A program made the position numbers and the translations under genes. From Leisingera sp. M658 (GTDB taxonomy: Bacteria; Pseudomonadota; Alphaproteobacteria; Rhodobacterales; Rhodobacteraceae): a stretch of 64,000 nt of DNA. The notes under the pieces were generated by a model. The model was given only the letters and a program-made list of their open reading frames with translations, searched no databases and was not told where the DNA came from. The DNA lies in the NCBI RefSeq assembly GCF_025144145.1, contig NZ_CP083547.1, positions 103,283-167,282 on the forward strand. The letters run 5' to 3'. This document shows positions 17,062 to 25,900 of the stretch, piece by piece. Position 1 is the first letter of the stretch; each line of letters begins with the position of its first letter.

Positions 17062-18075
17062 TTACTGAACCGGATCGCGGCCAATGGTGGTCAGCACCGT
17101 GTTCAGCTTCTCGACGCCGCCGATGGAGTCATAGAACTGCGGCCACACGGCTTCGGTCGCCAGCTTGATGAACTCGGCCTCGTCGTTTGCCGGATCGTCA
17201 ATCTGCATGCCCTTGGCCAGCAGGCCTTCCTTGATCTCGGCTTCGATGTCGCGGAGATACTGCGCCGATTTCACGGTGGCTTCCTTGCCCGCTTCGATCA
17301 GGATCTGCTGGTCTTCTTCGGACAGGTCCTGGAACACCGCCTCGGAGACAATCAGCGGCTCAATCGAGAAGATGTAGCGCAGGTTGGTCACATATTCCTG
17401 CACTTCATAAAACTTCATCGCGTTGATGGTGGTGTAGGGGTTGTCCTGGCCATCGACAACTTTGGTCTGCAGACCGGTAAAGGTCTCGGACCAGGCCATC
17501 GGGGTCGGGTTGATGCCCCAGGACTTGTAGGTTTCGATCATGATCTCGTTTTTGGGAACGCGGATGACCAGATCCTGCAGGTCGGCAACATTGGTGACCG
17601 GTTTCTTGGAGTTGGTCAGGCGGCGGAACCCGGTGTAGGTCCAGGCCAGAATGCGCACGCCGGCGTCCCGGATGGTGTTGTCGGTCAGTTCCTGTCCAAT
17701 CGGGCCCTGGGTCAGCGTTTCCGCATCTTCCAGCGACAGGATCACGTAAGGCAGGGTGAAGACACCAACCGAGGGCGAGAACGGTGTAACGTTGTTGATC
17801 GCCAGCAGCGACATATCCAGGGTGCCGATGGCGGCTTCGTTAACAGTGTCCTGCTCCGAGCCCAGCTGACCGTTCAGGAACATGGTGCCGGTGTGTGCGC
17901 CGCCGGATTTTGCTTCCAGCGCTTCAATGAAGAATTTGCCGGTGCCTTCCTGCGAGCTGCCGGCGCCGTCGCCCACGGCAATCTTGAAGTTCTTGGCGGA
18001 TACAGCGCCGGTGGTCAGCATCGCGGCGGCAGAAACGGCTGCGGTCAGCGTGCAGACCTTTTTGAGAAATGACAT
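17062..18075 (-). CDS. TRAP transporter substrate-binding protein (DctP)
   Basis: A 337-residue periplasmic binding protein. Residues 1-27 (MSFLKKVCTLTAAVSAAA and onward, cleavage near VSA-KN) form a Sec signal peptide. Family motifs include GSEQDTVNEAAIGTLDM and a RVPKNEIMIETYKSWG stretch holding the conserved Arg that usually contacts a ligand carboxylate. ATG 18075 has GGGAGGAAGTT directly upstream, so I reject the longer frame to 18096. A LysR gene starts divergently 166 bp away and is the likely regulator. Confidence 0.93.
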   Translation of the reverse strand: MSFLKKVCTLTAAVSAAAMLTTGAVSAKNFKIAVGDGAGSSQEGTGKFFIEALEAKSGGAHTGTMFLNGQLGSEQDTVNEAAIGTLDMSLLAINNVTPFSPSVGVFTLPYVILSLEDAETLTQGPIGQELTDNTIRDAGVRILAWTYTGFRRLTNSKKPVTNVADLQDLVIRVPKNEIMIETYKSWGINPTPMAWSETFTGLQTKVVDGQDNPYTTINAMKFYEVQEYVTNLRYIFSIEPLIVSEAVFQDLSEEDQQILIEAGKEATVKSAQYLRDIEAEIKEGLLAKGMQIDDPANDEAEFIKLATEAVWPQFYDSIGGVEKLNTVLTTIGRDPVQ

Positions 18076-18241
18076 AACTTCCTCCCGTATTGTCATCTTG
18101 AAGACAAGGCGCGCGCTGGCACGCCCTCCATAGCGCCTGTGCCAGTCCGATCCTGCCTTGCTGGCGAGAAGCTACATTGCGTTTCATGTTTCTAGAATGT
18201 AAACTTATGATATCAAGGTTTCACATATATCGAACATTAAG

Positions 18242-19177
18242 ATGAGCCGCAAAACACACGTCAAACATGTCGCCGATGCCGATCTGAAACTGCTCCGGGT
18301 GTTCAGGGCCGTGGCCGAAAGCGGCGGGCTGGCCGCCGCCGAGACCGAGCTGAACATCGGAAAGTCCACCATTTCGAAATACATCGCCGACCTGGAGCTG
18401 CGGCTGGATCTGAAGCTGTGCAACCGCGGCCCGGCGGGGTTCTCGCTGACGGACGACGGAAGCAAAGTGCTGAAATCCGCTGAGGAACTGCTGACCTCGG
18501 TGTCGGATTTCCGCGCCGAAGTGAATGAAATCAAGCAGCAGATGGCCGGCACCATCCGGATCGCCCTGTTCGATCAATGCGCCTCCAACCCCGAAGCCTT
18601 TGTGCCTGGCGGCATCCGGGTCTTTAACAAGGCCGCGCCTGCGGTGGAGATCGAACTGTCGCTGGAGCCGCCGAACGTGATCGAAACCAAGGTGATCAGC
18701 GGCCAGCTGGATATCGGCATCCTGGCGCTGCACCGGCCTTCTCCCAGCCTGGATTACATGCCGTTATATGGAGAGAACATGTTTCTTTATTGCGGCAAGG
18801 GGCATCCGTTCTTTGACTGCGACCATGCCAGCCTGGGCCTGCGGGATGTACAGGCGATGAATTATGCAGGCATCCGGGTCAACTCGCCCAACCTGCATGT
18901 GGGTCAGAAACTGGGCTTCCGCCGCTCTGCCAAGGTGCAGAACGAACAGGCGCTGGCGATCCTGATCATGTCGGGCAGCTATCTGGGATTTCTGCCGGAT
19001 CACCTGGCCGCCGGTTTTGTCGGCAGCGGCCTGATGCGCAAAGTGCTGCCCAGAGACGTCTTTTACCGCAGCCAGTTTGCCGCCGTCACCCGCAAGCGGC
19101 CCGCCGTAAACCGCATCACCAAGCTGTTTCTGGACACGCTGGTTGCGGCGCACTCGGGGCAGGCAGCAGAGGTTTGA
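18242..19177 (+). CDS. LysR-family transcriptional regulator, divergent from the TRAP operon
   Basis: A 311-residue LysR-type regulator. The N-terminal helix-turn-helix (about 12-70) reads LKLLRVFRAVAESGGLAAAE followed by NIGKSTISKYIADLE, and an effector domain follows (about 100-300). It is divergent from the TRAP gene cluster across a 166-bp gap that contains GTTTCAT-N9-ATGTAAAC, a near dyad which may be a binding site. Regulation of TRAP uptake by its substrate is the natural inference. The start codon lacks a strong ribosome site. Confidence 0.88.
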   Translation: MSRKTHVKHVADADLKLLRVFRAVAESGGLAAAETELNIGKSTISKYIADLELRLDLKLCNRGPAGFSLTDDGSKVLKSAEELLTSVSDFRAEVNEIKQQMAGTIRIALFDQCASNPEAFVPGGIRVFNKAAPAVEIELSLEPPNVIETKVISGQLDIGILALHRPSPSLDYMPLYGENMFLYCGKGHPFFDCDHASLGLRDVQAMNYAGIRVNSPNLHVGQKLGFRRSAKVQNEQALAILIMSGSYLGFLPDHLAAGFVGSGLMRKVLPRDVFYRSQFAAVTRKRPAVNRITKLFLDTLVAAHSGQAAEV

Positions 19178-19263
19178 TGCAGCTCAGCCGCCGCGCCGCT
19201 GATCCGGCGAAATCCGACGCAGATCAACCCGAACCGGCCGGCTCGGACCTCTGATCCCCGGGC

Positions 19264-19713
19264 CTAAATGATGTCCAGCGACACCTTTACCCGGTCCATC
19301 ACAACCGAAGAGGTAAAGCGGCTGACATTGGATTCATCAAAGAAATACTCCTGGGTGAAGGCCTCATATTCCTTGATATCGCCAACGATGATCACAAGAA
19401 TGAAATCAGCCTCACCAGTGGTGTAATAGCATTGCTGCACCTGACTGGCCTGGCGCATCTTGCGCTTGAAGGCGTCCAGATGCATCCGGCTTTCGCGCTC
19501 CAGCACCACCTGCACGATCACTGTCATCTCCCGTCCCAGCCGGGCCGGGGACAGAATGGCAATTTCCTTTTCGATCACACCGGTATCGCGGAGCTTTTTC
19601 AGCCGTTTCTGCACCGCCGGTGCCGACAGGCCGATCTCATGGCTGATGGCTTCGGCGGTCAGTTGCGCATTGGACTGTATCAGCCGGAGGATATCGTGGT
19701 CTTTTTCATCCAT
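19264..19713 (-). CDS. Lrp/AsnC family transcriptional regulator
   Basis: A 149-residue regulator. The N-terminal helix-turn-helix (LTAEAISHEIGLSAPAVQKR) is followed by a RAM/AsnC ligand domain with VIVQVVLERES and YYTTGEADFILVIIVGD. Such proteins usually bind an amino acid and regulate its metabolism. ATG 19713 (MDEKDHDILRLI) is preferred because the family N-terminus begins there and GGGG lies upstream; the frame to 19767 adds only unrelated residues. It converges with the LysR gene and stands alone, so the target is unknown. Confidence 0.88.
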   Translation of the reverse strand: MDEKDHDILRLIQSNAQLTAEAISHEIGLSAPAVQKRLKKLRDTGVIEKEIAILSPARLGREMTVIVQVVLERESRMHLDAFKRKMRQASQVQQCYYTTGEADFILVIIVGDIKEYEAFTQEYFFDESNVSRFTSSVVMDRVKVSLDII

Positions 19714-20000
19714 AGCTGATTTTTCCCCTGCTTCGGCAGGAATGACAACTCGAATCCGCAAGAACACGGACGCACAGGGCTGGAGGATCTGCAGCCGCCG
19801 CGCTCAAAGAGGCGCGCGGGCATCCCGATTTAATGGGGAATTTGCGGCGGACGGCCTGCCTCCGGGATTGGCGTTACCGGTTTCTTAGGCTTACTGCCGA
19901 AAACTTGCCTGTAGATACACATGCAACTGCTTCCAGGATCCGGCTTGTTCCATATCCGGCCCGCCTTTTGCAGCTGTGCACGGCTGTTGCGGAGTTTTAA

Positions 20001-21953
20001 ATGGGTCTCAATCACAAATCCCTGCTGTTCAAACTGATCATTCCGGTTCCGGTCGTCATGCTCGCCTGTCTCGCAGCGGCCTGGTTCACCATCCCGCCGG
20101 CGATGGAACGCAACAGCATTGACGCCGCATCGGATTCCGCCCTGCAGACTGTCAATCAGATCAAGAAGATCCGCGGCTATTACACCCGCTACGTCGTTAA
20201 GGATGCGGTGGCAGCGCAATCCCTGCGCCCGGGGGTCAACCACCAGGAAGATCCCGGTGTCATCCCGCTGCCTGCAACATTTGTGCACGACATCAGCGCC
20301 TTGATGGCCGCCGAGCGAAGCAGTTTTTCGCTGTACAGCCCCTATCCCTTTCCGGAACGCGCGGAACGCCCGATGGACGGCTTCATGCAGGACGCCTGGG
20401 CGTATCTGAACAACACTCCTGACGGATCCTATTCGCGAACCGAAACCCTGGATGGTGAAACCTTCCTGCGGGTGGCCGTCGCCGACCGGATAGTATCTGA
20501 GGTCTGCGTCAGTTGCCACAACAGCCATGCCGCCTCCCCGAAAACCGACTGGCAGCTGGGCGATGTGCGCGGCATCGTCGAAGTGCGCCAGAACATCAGC
20601 GGCACCCTGGAAGCCTCAGCCGGGTTCACCCGCTATCTGCTGGCCGGGCTGGGTGCCGCCAGCGCCGTGCTGCTGGCCGCCGTCCTGTTTGCAGCGCGCA
20701 CCGTCACCCGGCCGGTTGCCAGCATCTGCACCAGCATGAAAGCGGTGGCAGCAGGAAACCTGGACATCACCATTGCCGAGGCCGGCCGGCAGGATGAAAT
20801 CGGCGCAATTGGCAGGACAATTGTGGAAATGCAGGGGGACCTGAAGAATGCCCGCGACGCCGACCAGGAACGTGCGGAAACACAGCGCCAGCAACAGAAG
20901 GTGGTGGACAGCTTGCGGACCGGGTTGTCGCGCCTGTCCAAGGGCGACTTTGCCTTCCATCTGACCGAGGCCTTCCCGGAAGAACATGAAGAGCTGCGCC
21001 AGGACTTCAACCTGACCTCCGAAACGCTGAGCTCCACTGTCGCCCAGGTGATTGAGGCGGCAGGCAGCATCCGCAATGGCGCCGCTGAGATCAGCCAGGC
21101 GTCGGACGACCTGTCGCACCGCACCGAAAGCCAGGCCGCCACGCTGGAACAGACCGCCGCGGCGCTGGATGAACTGACCGCCTCAGTCAAATCCGCTGCC
21201 GAAGGCGCCAGCAGCGTTGAAACCACCATGGAGGAGGCACGCTTGCAGGCCGAATCCAACCGCACCATTGTGCAAAATGCCGTCACCGCCATGGCGGAGA
21301 TCGAGCAAAGCTCGAACCACATTTCGCAGATCCTCGGCGTGATCGACGACATCGCTTTCCAGACCAATCTTTTGGCTCTGAACGCCGGTGTCGAGGCAGC
21401 ACGCGCAGGCGAGGCCGGCAAGGGTTTTGCCGTAGTTGCCTCCGAGGTGCGCGCCCTCGCGCAGCGTTCAGCCGGCGCCGCGATGGAAATCAAGACGCTG
21501 ATCGGCGACAGTTCAAGACAAGTAGAGAGCGGCGTCAAACTGGTCGGCAAGGCAGGCGAGGCGCTGCAAAGCATTGTCGAGCAGATCACCCATATCTCGC
21601 AGCTGGTGTCCGGCATTGCCGAAGGTGCCGCCGAGCAATCGACCGGCCTTAACGAAATCAACACCGGTGTCACCCAGCTGGATCAGGTCACCCAGCAGAA
21701 CGCAGCAATGGTGGAACAGGCCACCGCGGCCGGCCACATGCTGAACACTGATGCCGGCAAACTCTCGGAACTGGTGGCGCATTTCCGGGTAGCCGGCGGC
21801 AGTACTGCCCCCGCCCCGGCAATCCCTGCTCTCCAGCCGGCGCCTTCTGCGCATGGCGATGATAACTGGGAAACCGAGATCAGCCCGGCGCCTTGCGCAG
21901 CCCCCGAAACCAGCAGCGGAAATGCCGCCCGTAATCTCTGGCAGGAATTCTAG
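20001..21953 (+). CDS. Methyl-accepting chemotaxis protein with DUF3365/Tll0287-like CxxCH sensor domain
   Basis: A 650-residue chemoreceptor. Helix 1 is about 8-30 and helix 2 about 212-233; between them lies a periplasmic Tll0287-like (DUF3365) domain. It carries Cys169-Val-Ser-Cys172-His173, a c-type haem attachment motif, within SEVCVSCHNSH and before KTDWQLGDVRG. A HAMP region (about 235-290) and a methyl-accepting signalling domain follow. The signalling hairpin tip keeps the usual VEAARAGE (Glu at residue 471). It could be a redox or gas sensor for taxis. The last codons lie inside a 26-bp tandem duplication. A second receptor gene follows 481 bp later. Confidence 0.92.
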   Translation: MGLNHKSLLFKLIIPVPVVMLACLAAAWFTIPPAMERNSIDAASDSALQTVNQIKKIRGYYTRYVVKDAVAAQSLRPGVNHQEDPGVIPLPATFVHDISALMAAERSSFSLYSPYPFPERAERPMDGFMQDAWAYLNNTPDGSYSRTETLDGETFLRVAVADRIVSEVCVSCHNSHAASPKTDWQLGDVRGIVEVRQNISGTLEASAGFTRYLLAGLGAASAVLLAAVLFAARTVTRPVASICTSMKAVAAGNLDITIAEAGRQDEIGAIGRTIVEMQGDLKNARDADQERAETQRQQQKVVDSLRTGLSRLSKGDFAFHLTEAFPEEHEELRQDFNLTSETLSSTVAQVIEAAGSIRNGAAEISQASDDLSHRTESQAATLEQTAAALDELTASVKSAAEGASSVETTMEEARLQAESNRTIVQNAVTAMAEIEQSSNHISQILGVIDDIAFQTNLLALNAGVEAARAGEAGKGFAVVASEVRALAQRSAGAAMEIKTLIGDSSRQVESGVKLVGKAGEALQSIVEQITHISQLVSGIAEGAAEQSTGLNEINTGVTQLDQVTQQNAAMVEQATAAGHMLNTDAGKLSELVAHFRVAGGSTAPAPAIPALQPAPSAHGDDNWETEISPAPCAAPETSSGNAARNLWQEF

Positions 21954-21985
21954 CGCCGCATCTCTGGCAGGAATTCTAGCGCCGC
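21934..21985 (+). repeat. Exact 26-bp tandem duplication over the chemoreceptor stop codon
   Basis: The 26-base unit beginning ATCTCTGGCAGGAATTCTAG and ending CGCCGC occurs at 21934-21959 and again, without a gap, at 21960-21985. The first copy holds the last codons and TAG stop of the chemoreceptor. The second copy is therefore untranslated. It looks like a recent slippage duplication. Confidence 0.95.
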
Positions 21986-22434
21986 CTTGATAGCACCGGA
22001 CCCGATGCTGCCGCGTCCCGGCTGCCGCCTTTGGACGGCCAGGGGAACGATTCTTTGCACCCCGCGCGCCAGCGAAAACGCCTCGCAGAAAGTTACCCGG
22101 CTTTTGCGGCTGCTTAACCCCAGGGCAACTTGAGGCCGGGGCACTCCCTGCAAGATCCCCAAATTTGAATGTGTTCCTACATGACGGTTTGCGCCACCCA
22201 GGCCTGCATTTCCGGAGCACATACGGTGGCAAACACGATAATAATAAGGGAATACCCGCGATTACCACCGATGGGGCCTGAAATTCAAATTTGCGGCATC
22301 AAGATTCCCGGAATTCCGGAAAACTTCATTTGCGATAGGCTTGCGGTACACACTTTTTCAGGACTTTCCTGATTAACACTCCTATAGGCCCCGGCTGTAA
22401 CCGGTGTGCCGCCGCCAGCAGGAGACCTTTGCCA
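21954..22434. other. Intergenic region between the two chemoreceptors
   Basis: 481 bp with no gene I can support. It starts with the second copy of the 26-bp duplication. The distal half is less GC-rich and should hold the promoter of the second receptor, but I cannot place the -35 and -10 boxes with confidence. I see no riboswitch or RNA gene. Confidence 0.6.
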
Positions 22435-24693
22435 ATGCCCCGGACCACGAAATTGCCGCTTAAGCTGAAGCTGCCGCTGATCATGGTAGCGCTGACCGGG
22501 GCCTTCCTCGTTACCGTGTCATTGCTGGTTTATTCAATGGCCGAGCGCAGCATCCGGGAAAACGCCTTTGCCGCGCAAAAGATAGAAGCCAAATCCGGCG
22601 CGCAGGCGCTGGAATTCCTGATCAGGGCAGCCCGGTCCGATGTTTCCAGCCTGGCCGGCCAGCCCGCAGTATTCCGGGCGATCGGCAACTTCGAACGGGT
22701 GATCGGCATGGTCGAAGAAGACGACCCGATCGCCTATCTGAAACAGACCTATGCCGCAGAAAACCCGCATCCAGCGCAGCAGCGCGAGGAGCTGACAGAC
22801 GCAGGCGACGGCAGTTATTACAACCAGTCGCATGTCACCTATCACCCCACTTTCCTGCAAAGCCTGCGCCTGAACGGCTATCAGGACCTTTACCTGATCA
22901 GCGCCAAGGGGCAGGTGGTCTACTCGGTCAAAAAGCAGGATGACTTTCTGACCGGTATCGAGCCGGGTGCGGACAGCGGACTGGCCCAAGCATTCAAGGC
23001 CGCACTGCAGGCAGAGGCCGGCACGGTGGTTGCTGCGGATTTTGCTGCCTACAGCCACAGTCCCGATGGGGTTGCAGCCTTCCTGGCCGCGCCCGTCTTC
23101 TCCAAACGCAAACAGATAGTCGGCGTTATCGCCGTGCAGCTTGGCACCAAGGGCGTCGTCACTGCGCTGACCAGCAATCTGTCGGGCGGCACTCATCAGA
23201 ACATCTTTGTCGCCAGCAGCGACGGCCTGGCCCGCAGCCCGTCCTCGGTTGAAGGACTGTTCCCGGTGCTGCAGAAAATGCCGGACACGCCGCAGATCCA
23301 GGCTGCCAAGGCGCGCGAAACCGGCCAGTTTGAGGCGGTTGCCTCCTCGCTCGGCGAACGCGCCATTGCCCTGGTGATGCCGCTGGAGCTGCCCGGTTTT
23401 GATTGGTCGCTGGTGCTGGAAACCGACGAGCACACCGCCTTTGCCGTTGTCGAACGCATCCGGCTGATCGCCGCCGGGCTGATTGGCGCCGCTCTGCTGG
23501 CGGCCATCGCCGTGTCCTGGCTGGCGGCGCGCAGCGTCACCCGCCCGATCCATGCCCTGCGCGAAGCCACAAATGCGCTGGCGGACAACAACTATGACAC
23601 CGACATACTGGGCCGCGACCGCGGTGACGAACTGGGCGACCTGGCCCGCAGCCTTGACAGTTTCCGCGGCAAACTGAAAGAGGCCGACGCCGCAGCTGCG
23701 CGCGAAGTGGAGGCCGCCCGCCACACCGCTGCTGTGGTCGACAGTATGAGCGCAGCCTTGTCCGAGCTGCAGCGCGGCAACCTGACCTGTGACATCCAGG
23801 CGCCGTTTGACGGGCATTACGAGACCTTGCGGGAAAACTTCAACCGCAGCCTTGACCGGCTGCGCGGGTCTATGGGCGAGGTGGTGGAGGCGGCGGAAAA
23901 CGTCGGGCGGTTCTCCGAGGAACAACGGGGCGCGGCCACAGAAATGGCCCATCGCACCGAAAGCCAGGCAGCGACGCTGGAAGAAACCGCCGGCGCCATC
24001 CGCGAGCTGACCGGAGGTATCCGCGACACCGCTGACCAAGCGGGCCGGATGGATGAAACCATGCGCGGCGCCCGCAGTGAAGCGGAACAAAGCACCGATG
24101 TGGTGACCTCTGCGGTGGCCGCGATGGACCAGATTCAGGAAGCCTCTTCAGAGATTTCCAAAATTATCAACATGATCGACGACATTGCCTTCCAGACCAA
24201 TCTCTTGGCGCTCAATGCCGGGGTTGAGGCCGCCCGCGCAGGCCCCGCCGGCGCAGGCTTTGCCGTGGTCGCCTCCGAGGTGCGCGCCCTGGCGCAACGG
24301 GCCTCCAATGCAGCTGGGCAAATCAAAGGACTGACCTCCGCCAGCGAGGAGCACGTGGCAAATGGTGTCGCGATGGTGGGCCGTGCAGGGGACGCGCTGA
24401 CCAGCATCATCGAACAGGTCTCGGCGGTATCCGGGCTGGTCACCGACATTGCCGACGGCGTGCGCACCCAATCGCGCGGGCTGGAAAAAATCGACGGCGC
24501 CATGCACCAGCTGGACAATATGACCCAGCAGAATGCCGCCATGTCCGAGGAGGCCGCGGCTGCCAGCCAGCTGCTGCAAAATGAATCGCACAGCCTGACT
24601 GGTATCATCGGCCGGTTTGATCTGGGCAGCGGCGGCGCCGCCCCCGCGGCCAGCCACGAGGTCAACAGCACCCCCAGCCGCCTGAGCGCCTAA
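22435..24693 (+). CDS. Methyl-accepting chemotaxis protein with large periplasmic Cache-like sensor domain
   Basis: A 752-residue chemoreceptor. Helix 1 (about 16-38) is [20 protein letters not shown], helix 2 (about 345-365) is [19 protein letters not shown], and a sensor region of about 300 residues between them resembles a Cache domain ([19 protein letters not shown]). HAMP (about 365-420) and the signalling domain follow. In the hairpin tip the sequence is [13 protein letters not shown], with Pro at residue 604 where the first receptor, like Escherichia coli Tsr, has Glu. ATG 22435 is preferred over TTG 22429 because GGAG is about 10 bases upstream. Confidence 0.92.
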   Translation: MPRTTKLPLKLKLPLIMVALTGAFLVTVSLLVYSMAERSIRENAFAAQKIEAKSGAQALEFLIRAARSDVSSLAGQPAVFRAIGNFERVIGMVEEDDPIAYLKQTYAAENPHPAQQREELTDAGDGSYYNQSHVTYHPTFLQSLRLNGYQDLYLISAKGQVVYSVKKQDDFLTGIEPGADSGLAQAFKAALQAEAGTVVAADFAAYSHSPDGVAAFLAAPVFSKRKQIVGVIAVQLGTKGVVTALTSNLSGGTHQNIFVASSDGLARSPSSVEGLFPVLQKMPDTPQIQAAKARETGQFEAVASSLGERAIALVMPLELPGFDWSLVLETDEHTAFAVVERIRLIAAGLIGAALLAAIAVSWLAARSVTRPIHALREATNALADNNYDTDILGRDRGDELGDLARSLDSFRGKLKEADAAAAREVEAARHTAAVVDSMSAALSELQRGNLTCDIQAPFDGHYETLRENFNRSLDRLRGSMGEVVEAAENVGRFSEEQRGAATEMAHRTESQAATLEETAGAIRELTGGIRDTADQAGRMDETMRGARSEAEQSTDVVTSAVAAMDQIQEASSEISKIINMIDDIAFQTNLLALNAGVEAARAGPAGAGFAVVASEVRALAQRASNAAGQIKGLTSASEEHVANGVAMVGRAGDALTSIIEQVSAVSGLVTDIADGVRTQSRGLEKIDGAMHQLDNMTQQNAAMSEEAAAASQLLQNESHSLTGIIGRFDLGSGGAAPAASHEVNSTPSRLSA

Positions 24694-24942
24694 TGCAAAC
24701 CTGGCTAGCTGAGGTTCCGCCTCAGCCCGTCAGCAGGCAAATTGCGAATCTGCAGCAATAACAATCAACATAATCTGCATTACAAGCCGCATCTTTATAG
24801 CCGGGGTGGATTGTCGGAGTACGTAAATAATGAGACCGAGTTATTGAGACTCAACGTCCATAGTTCTCAATCACTTAGGTTTTTTGCGTACCTACAGAGC
24901 TCGAAGACAACCGATTGCTTGGCAACGCTTGAGCCCTACAGA

Positions 24943-25058
24943 TCAACGCAGCCTTGAGATCGTCGTGTGCGCAACACCGAGATCCAATGCGATGGCCCGG
25001 CAGGTATCACCGTTGGCCATGCGCTCGCGGGCAAGTTTCTGCTGATGTTCAGTTAACT
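24943..25058 (-). pseudogene. Serine resolvase/invertase, 3' part (gene split by IS66)
   Basis: On the minus strand this piece continues the resolvase frame after the insertion. After the duplicated target it reads EHQQKLARERMANGDTC, then RAIALDLGVAHTTISRL and a TGA stop at 24943-24945. This is the C-terminal helix-turn-helix of a Hin/Tn3-type resolvase. Joining it to the 5' part at 27450-27887 restores a protein of about 181 residues in frame, the normal length of such recombinases. The gap 24694-24942 between the chemoreceptor and this piece is AT-rich and holds only a 71-codon frame that I do not believe is a gene. Confidence 0.88.
25051..25058. repeat. Target-site duplication, left copy
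   Basis: AGTTAACT directly left of the IS66 end. The identical copy is at 27450-27457. The sequence is itself palindromic. Confidence 0.93.
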
Positions 25059-25102
25059 GTAACCGTCCGGTCTGCCCGCACTGACGGTGGTCGTTAGTGA
25101 GG

Positions 25103-25136
25103 GATAATGTCCATTAGCGAACAAGTGGACATTATC
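25103..25136. repeat. 11-bp inverted repeat upstream of tnpA
   Basis: GATAATGTCCA (25103-25113) and TGGACATTATC (25126-25136) are perfectly complementary around a 12-base loop. The repeat ends 10 bases before the tnpA start. It may limit read-in transcription or translation of the transposase genes, a common control in insertion sequences. Confidence 0.65.
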
Positions 25137-25146
25137 GAGGTTGGGC

Positions 25147-25494
25147 ATGGCAAAGCGGCGCAGGCGTCGGACTTGGTCTGAAGACGAGAAGCGGATGATC
25201 TGCGCGCAGACGCGGGTGCCTGGTGTATCGGTTGCGCAGGTTGCACGGCGCTACGATGTGAATGCGAACCAGGTCTTCAACTGGCTGAAGGAACCGCGGT
25301 TCGCGTCCGAGGCTGAAGAAGAACCTGTCACCCGCTTCCTGCCGGTTGAAGTTCTGGACGCTGAGCCTGCTGCAGCCCCGCCGGATGCCGGTGCGCAGAT
25401 CGAGGTGGAGCTTGCCAACGGCCACCGCCTGAAGGTTCAGGGCGGCTTTGATCCCGATGCGCTCGCCGCACTGATCCGGAAGCTTTCGGCGTGA
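25147..25494 (+). CDS. tnpA: IS66 TnpA (orfA, helix-turn-helix protein)
   Basis: A 115-residue protein. The N-terminal TnpA/InsA-type helix-turn-helix reads [15 protein letters not shown], then [21 protein letters not shown]. The C-terminus ([24 protein letters not shown]) matches the IS66 orfA pattern. ATG 25147 is chosen over TTG 25141. Its TGA stop overlaps the GTG start of tnpB (GTGA), so the two are translationally coupled. It is needed with TnpB and TnpC for IS66 transposition. Confidence 0.9.
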   Translation: MAKRRRRRTWSEDEKRMICAQTRVPGVSVAQVARRYDVNANQVFNWLKEPRFASEAEEEPVTRFLPVEVLDAEPAAAPPDAGAQIEVELANGHRLKVQGGFDPDALAALIRKLSA

Positions 25495-25862
25495 TCCCGG
25501 TTCCGGCAAGCACGAAGATCTGGCTGGCCGCCGGTGTCACGGACATGCGTAAAGGGTTCGGCGGGCTGTCGGCCCTGGCCGAGAAGGTGCTGGCCGAAGA
25601 TCCTTTCTGCGGGCACCTGTTTGTATTCCGGGGCCGACGGGGCGACCTTTTGAAGGTCATCTGGTGGGACGGCCAAGGAGCGTGTCTGTTCTCCAAGCGG
25701 CTGGAACGGGGCCGGTTCGTGTGGCCCTCTGCAAAAGATGGCAAGATCAGCCTGACACCGGCTCAGTTATCGATGCTTTTGGAGGGGATAGACTGGCGGC
25801 TGCCGCAGAAGACCTGGAAGCCACTTACCGCCGGGAATTATCCCGCGATTGCAGAGCCGTAG
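25491..25862 (+). CDS. tnpB: IS66 TnpB (Orf2-like accessory protein)
   Basis: A 123-residue protein of the IS66 Orf2/TnpB family. The diagnostic stretch is [20 protein letters not shown], followed by [20 protein letters not shown] and a FVWPSA segment. It starts with GTG 25491 overlapping the tnpA stop. The family is required for IS66 transposition but its biochemical role is not known. The length is normal. Confidence 0.92.
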   Translation: MIPVPASTKIWLAAGVTDMRKGFGGLSALAEKVLAEDPFCGHLFVFRGRRGDLLKVIWWDGQGACLFSKRLERGRFVWPSAKDGKISLTPAQLSMLLEGIDWRLPQKTWKPLTAGNYPAIAEP

Positions 25863-25900
25863 GATTCCCATTCCGCCATAGCCAGGGTATATTCCGGCCC

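Noticed and set aside
24742..24957. A 71-codon frame between the second chemoreceptor and IS66
   Set aside because: No motif, no good ribosome site, and its end overlaps the resolvase 3' fragment on the other strand.
25103..25136. A further copy of the TGGACA/TGTCCA operator
   Set aside because: Here the arms are in the opposite order (TGTCCA then TGGACA) with a 12-base loop, inside IS66. It is a hairpin of the element, not the same operator.
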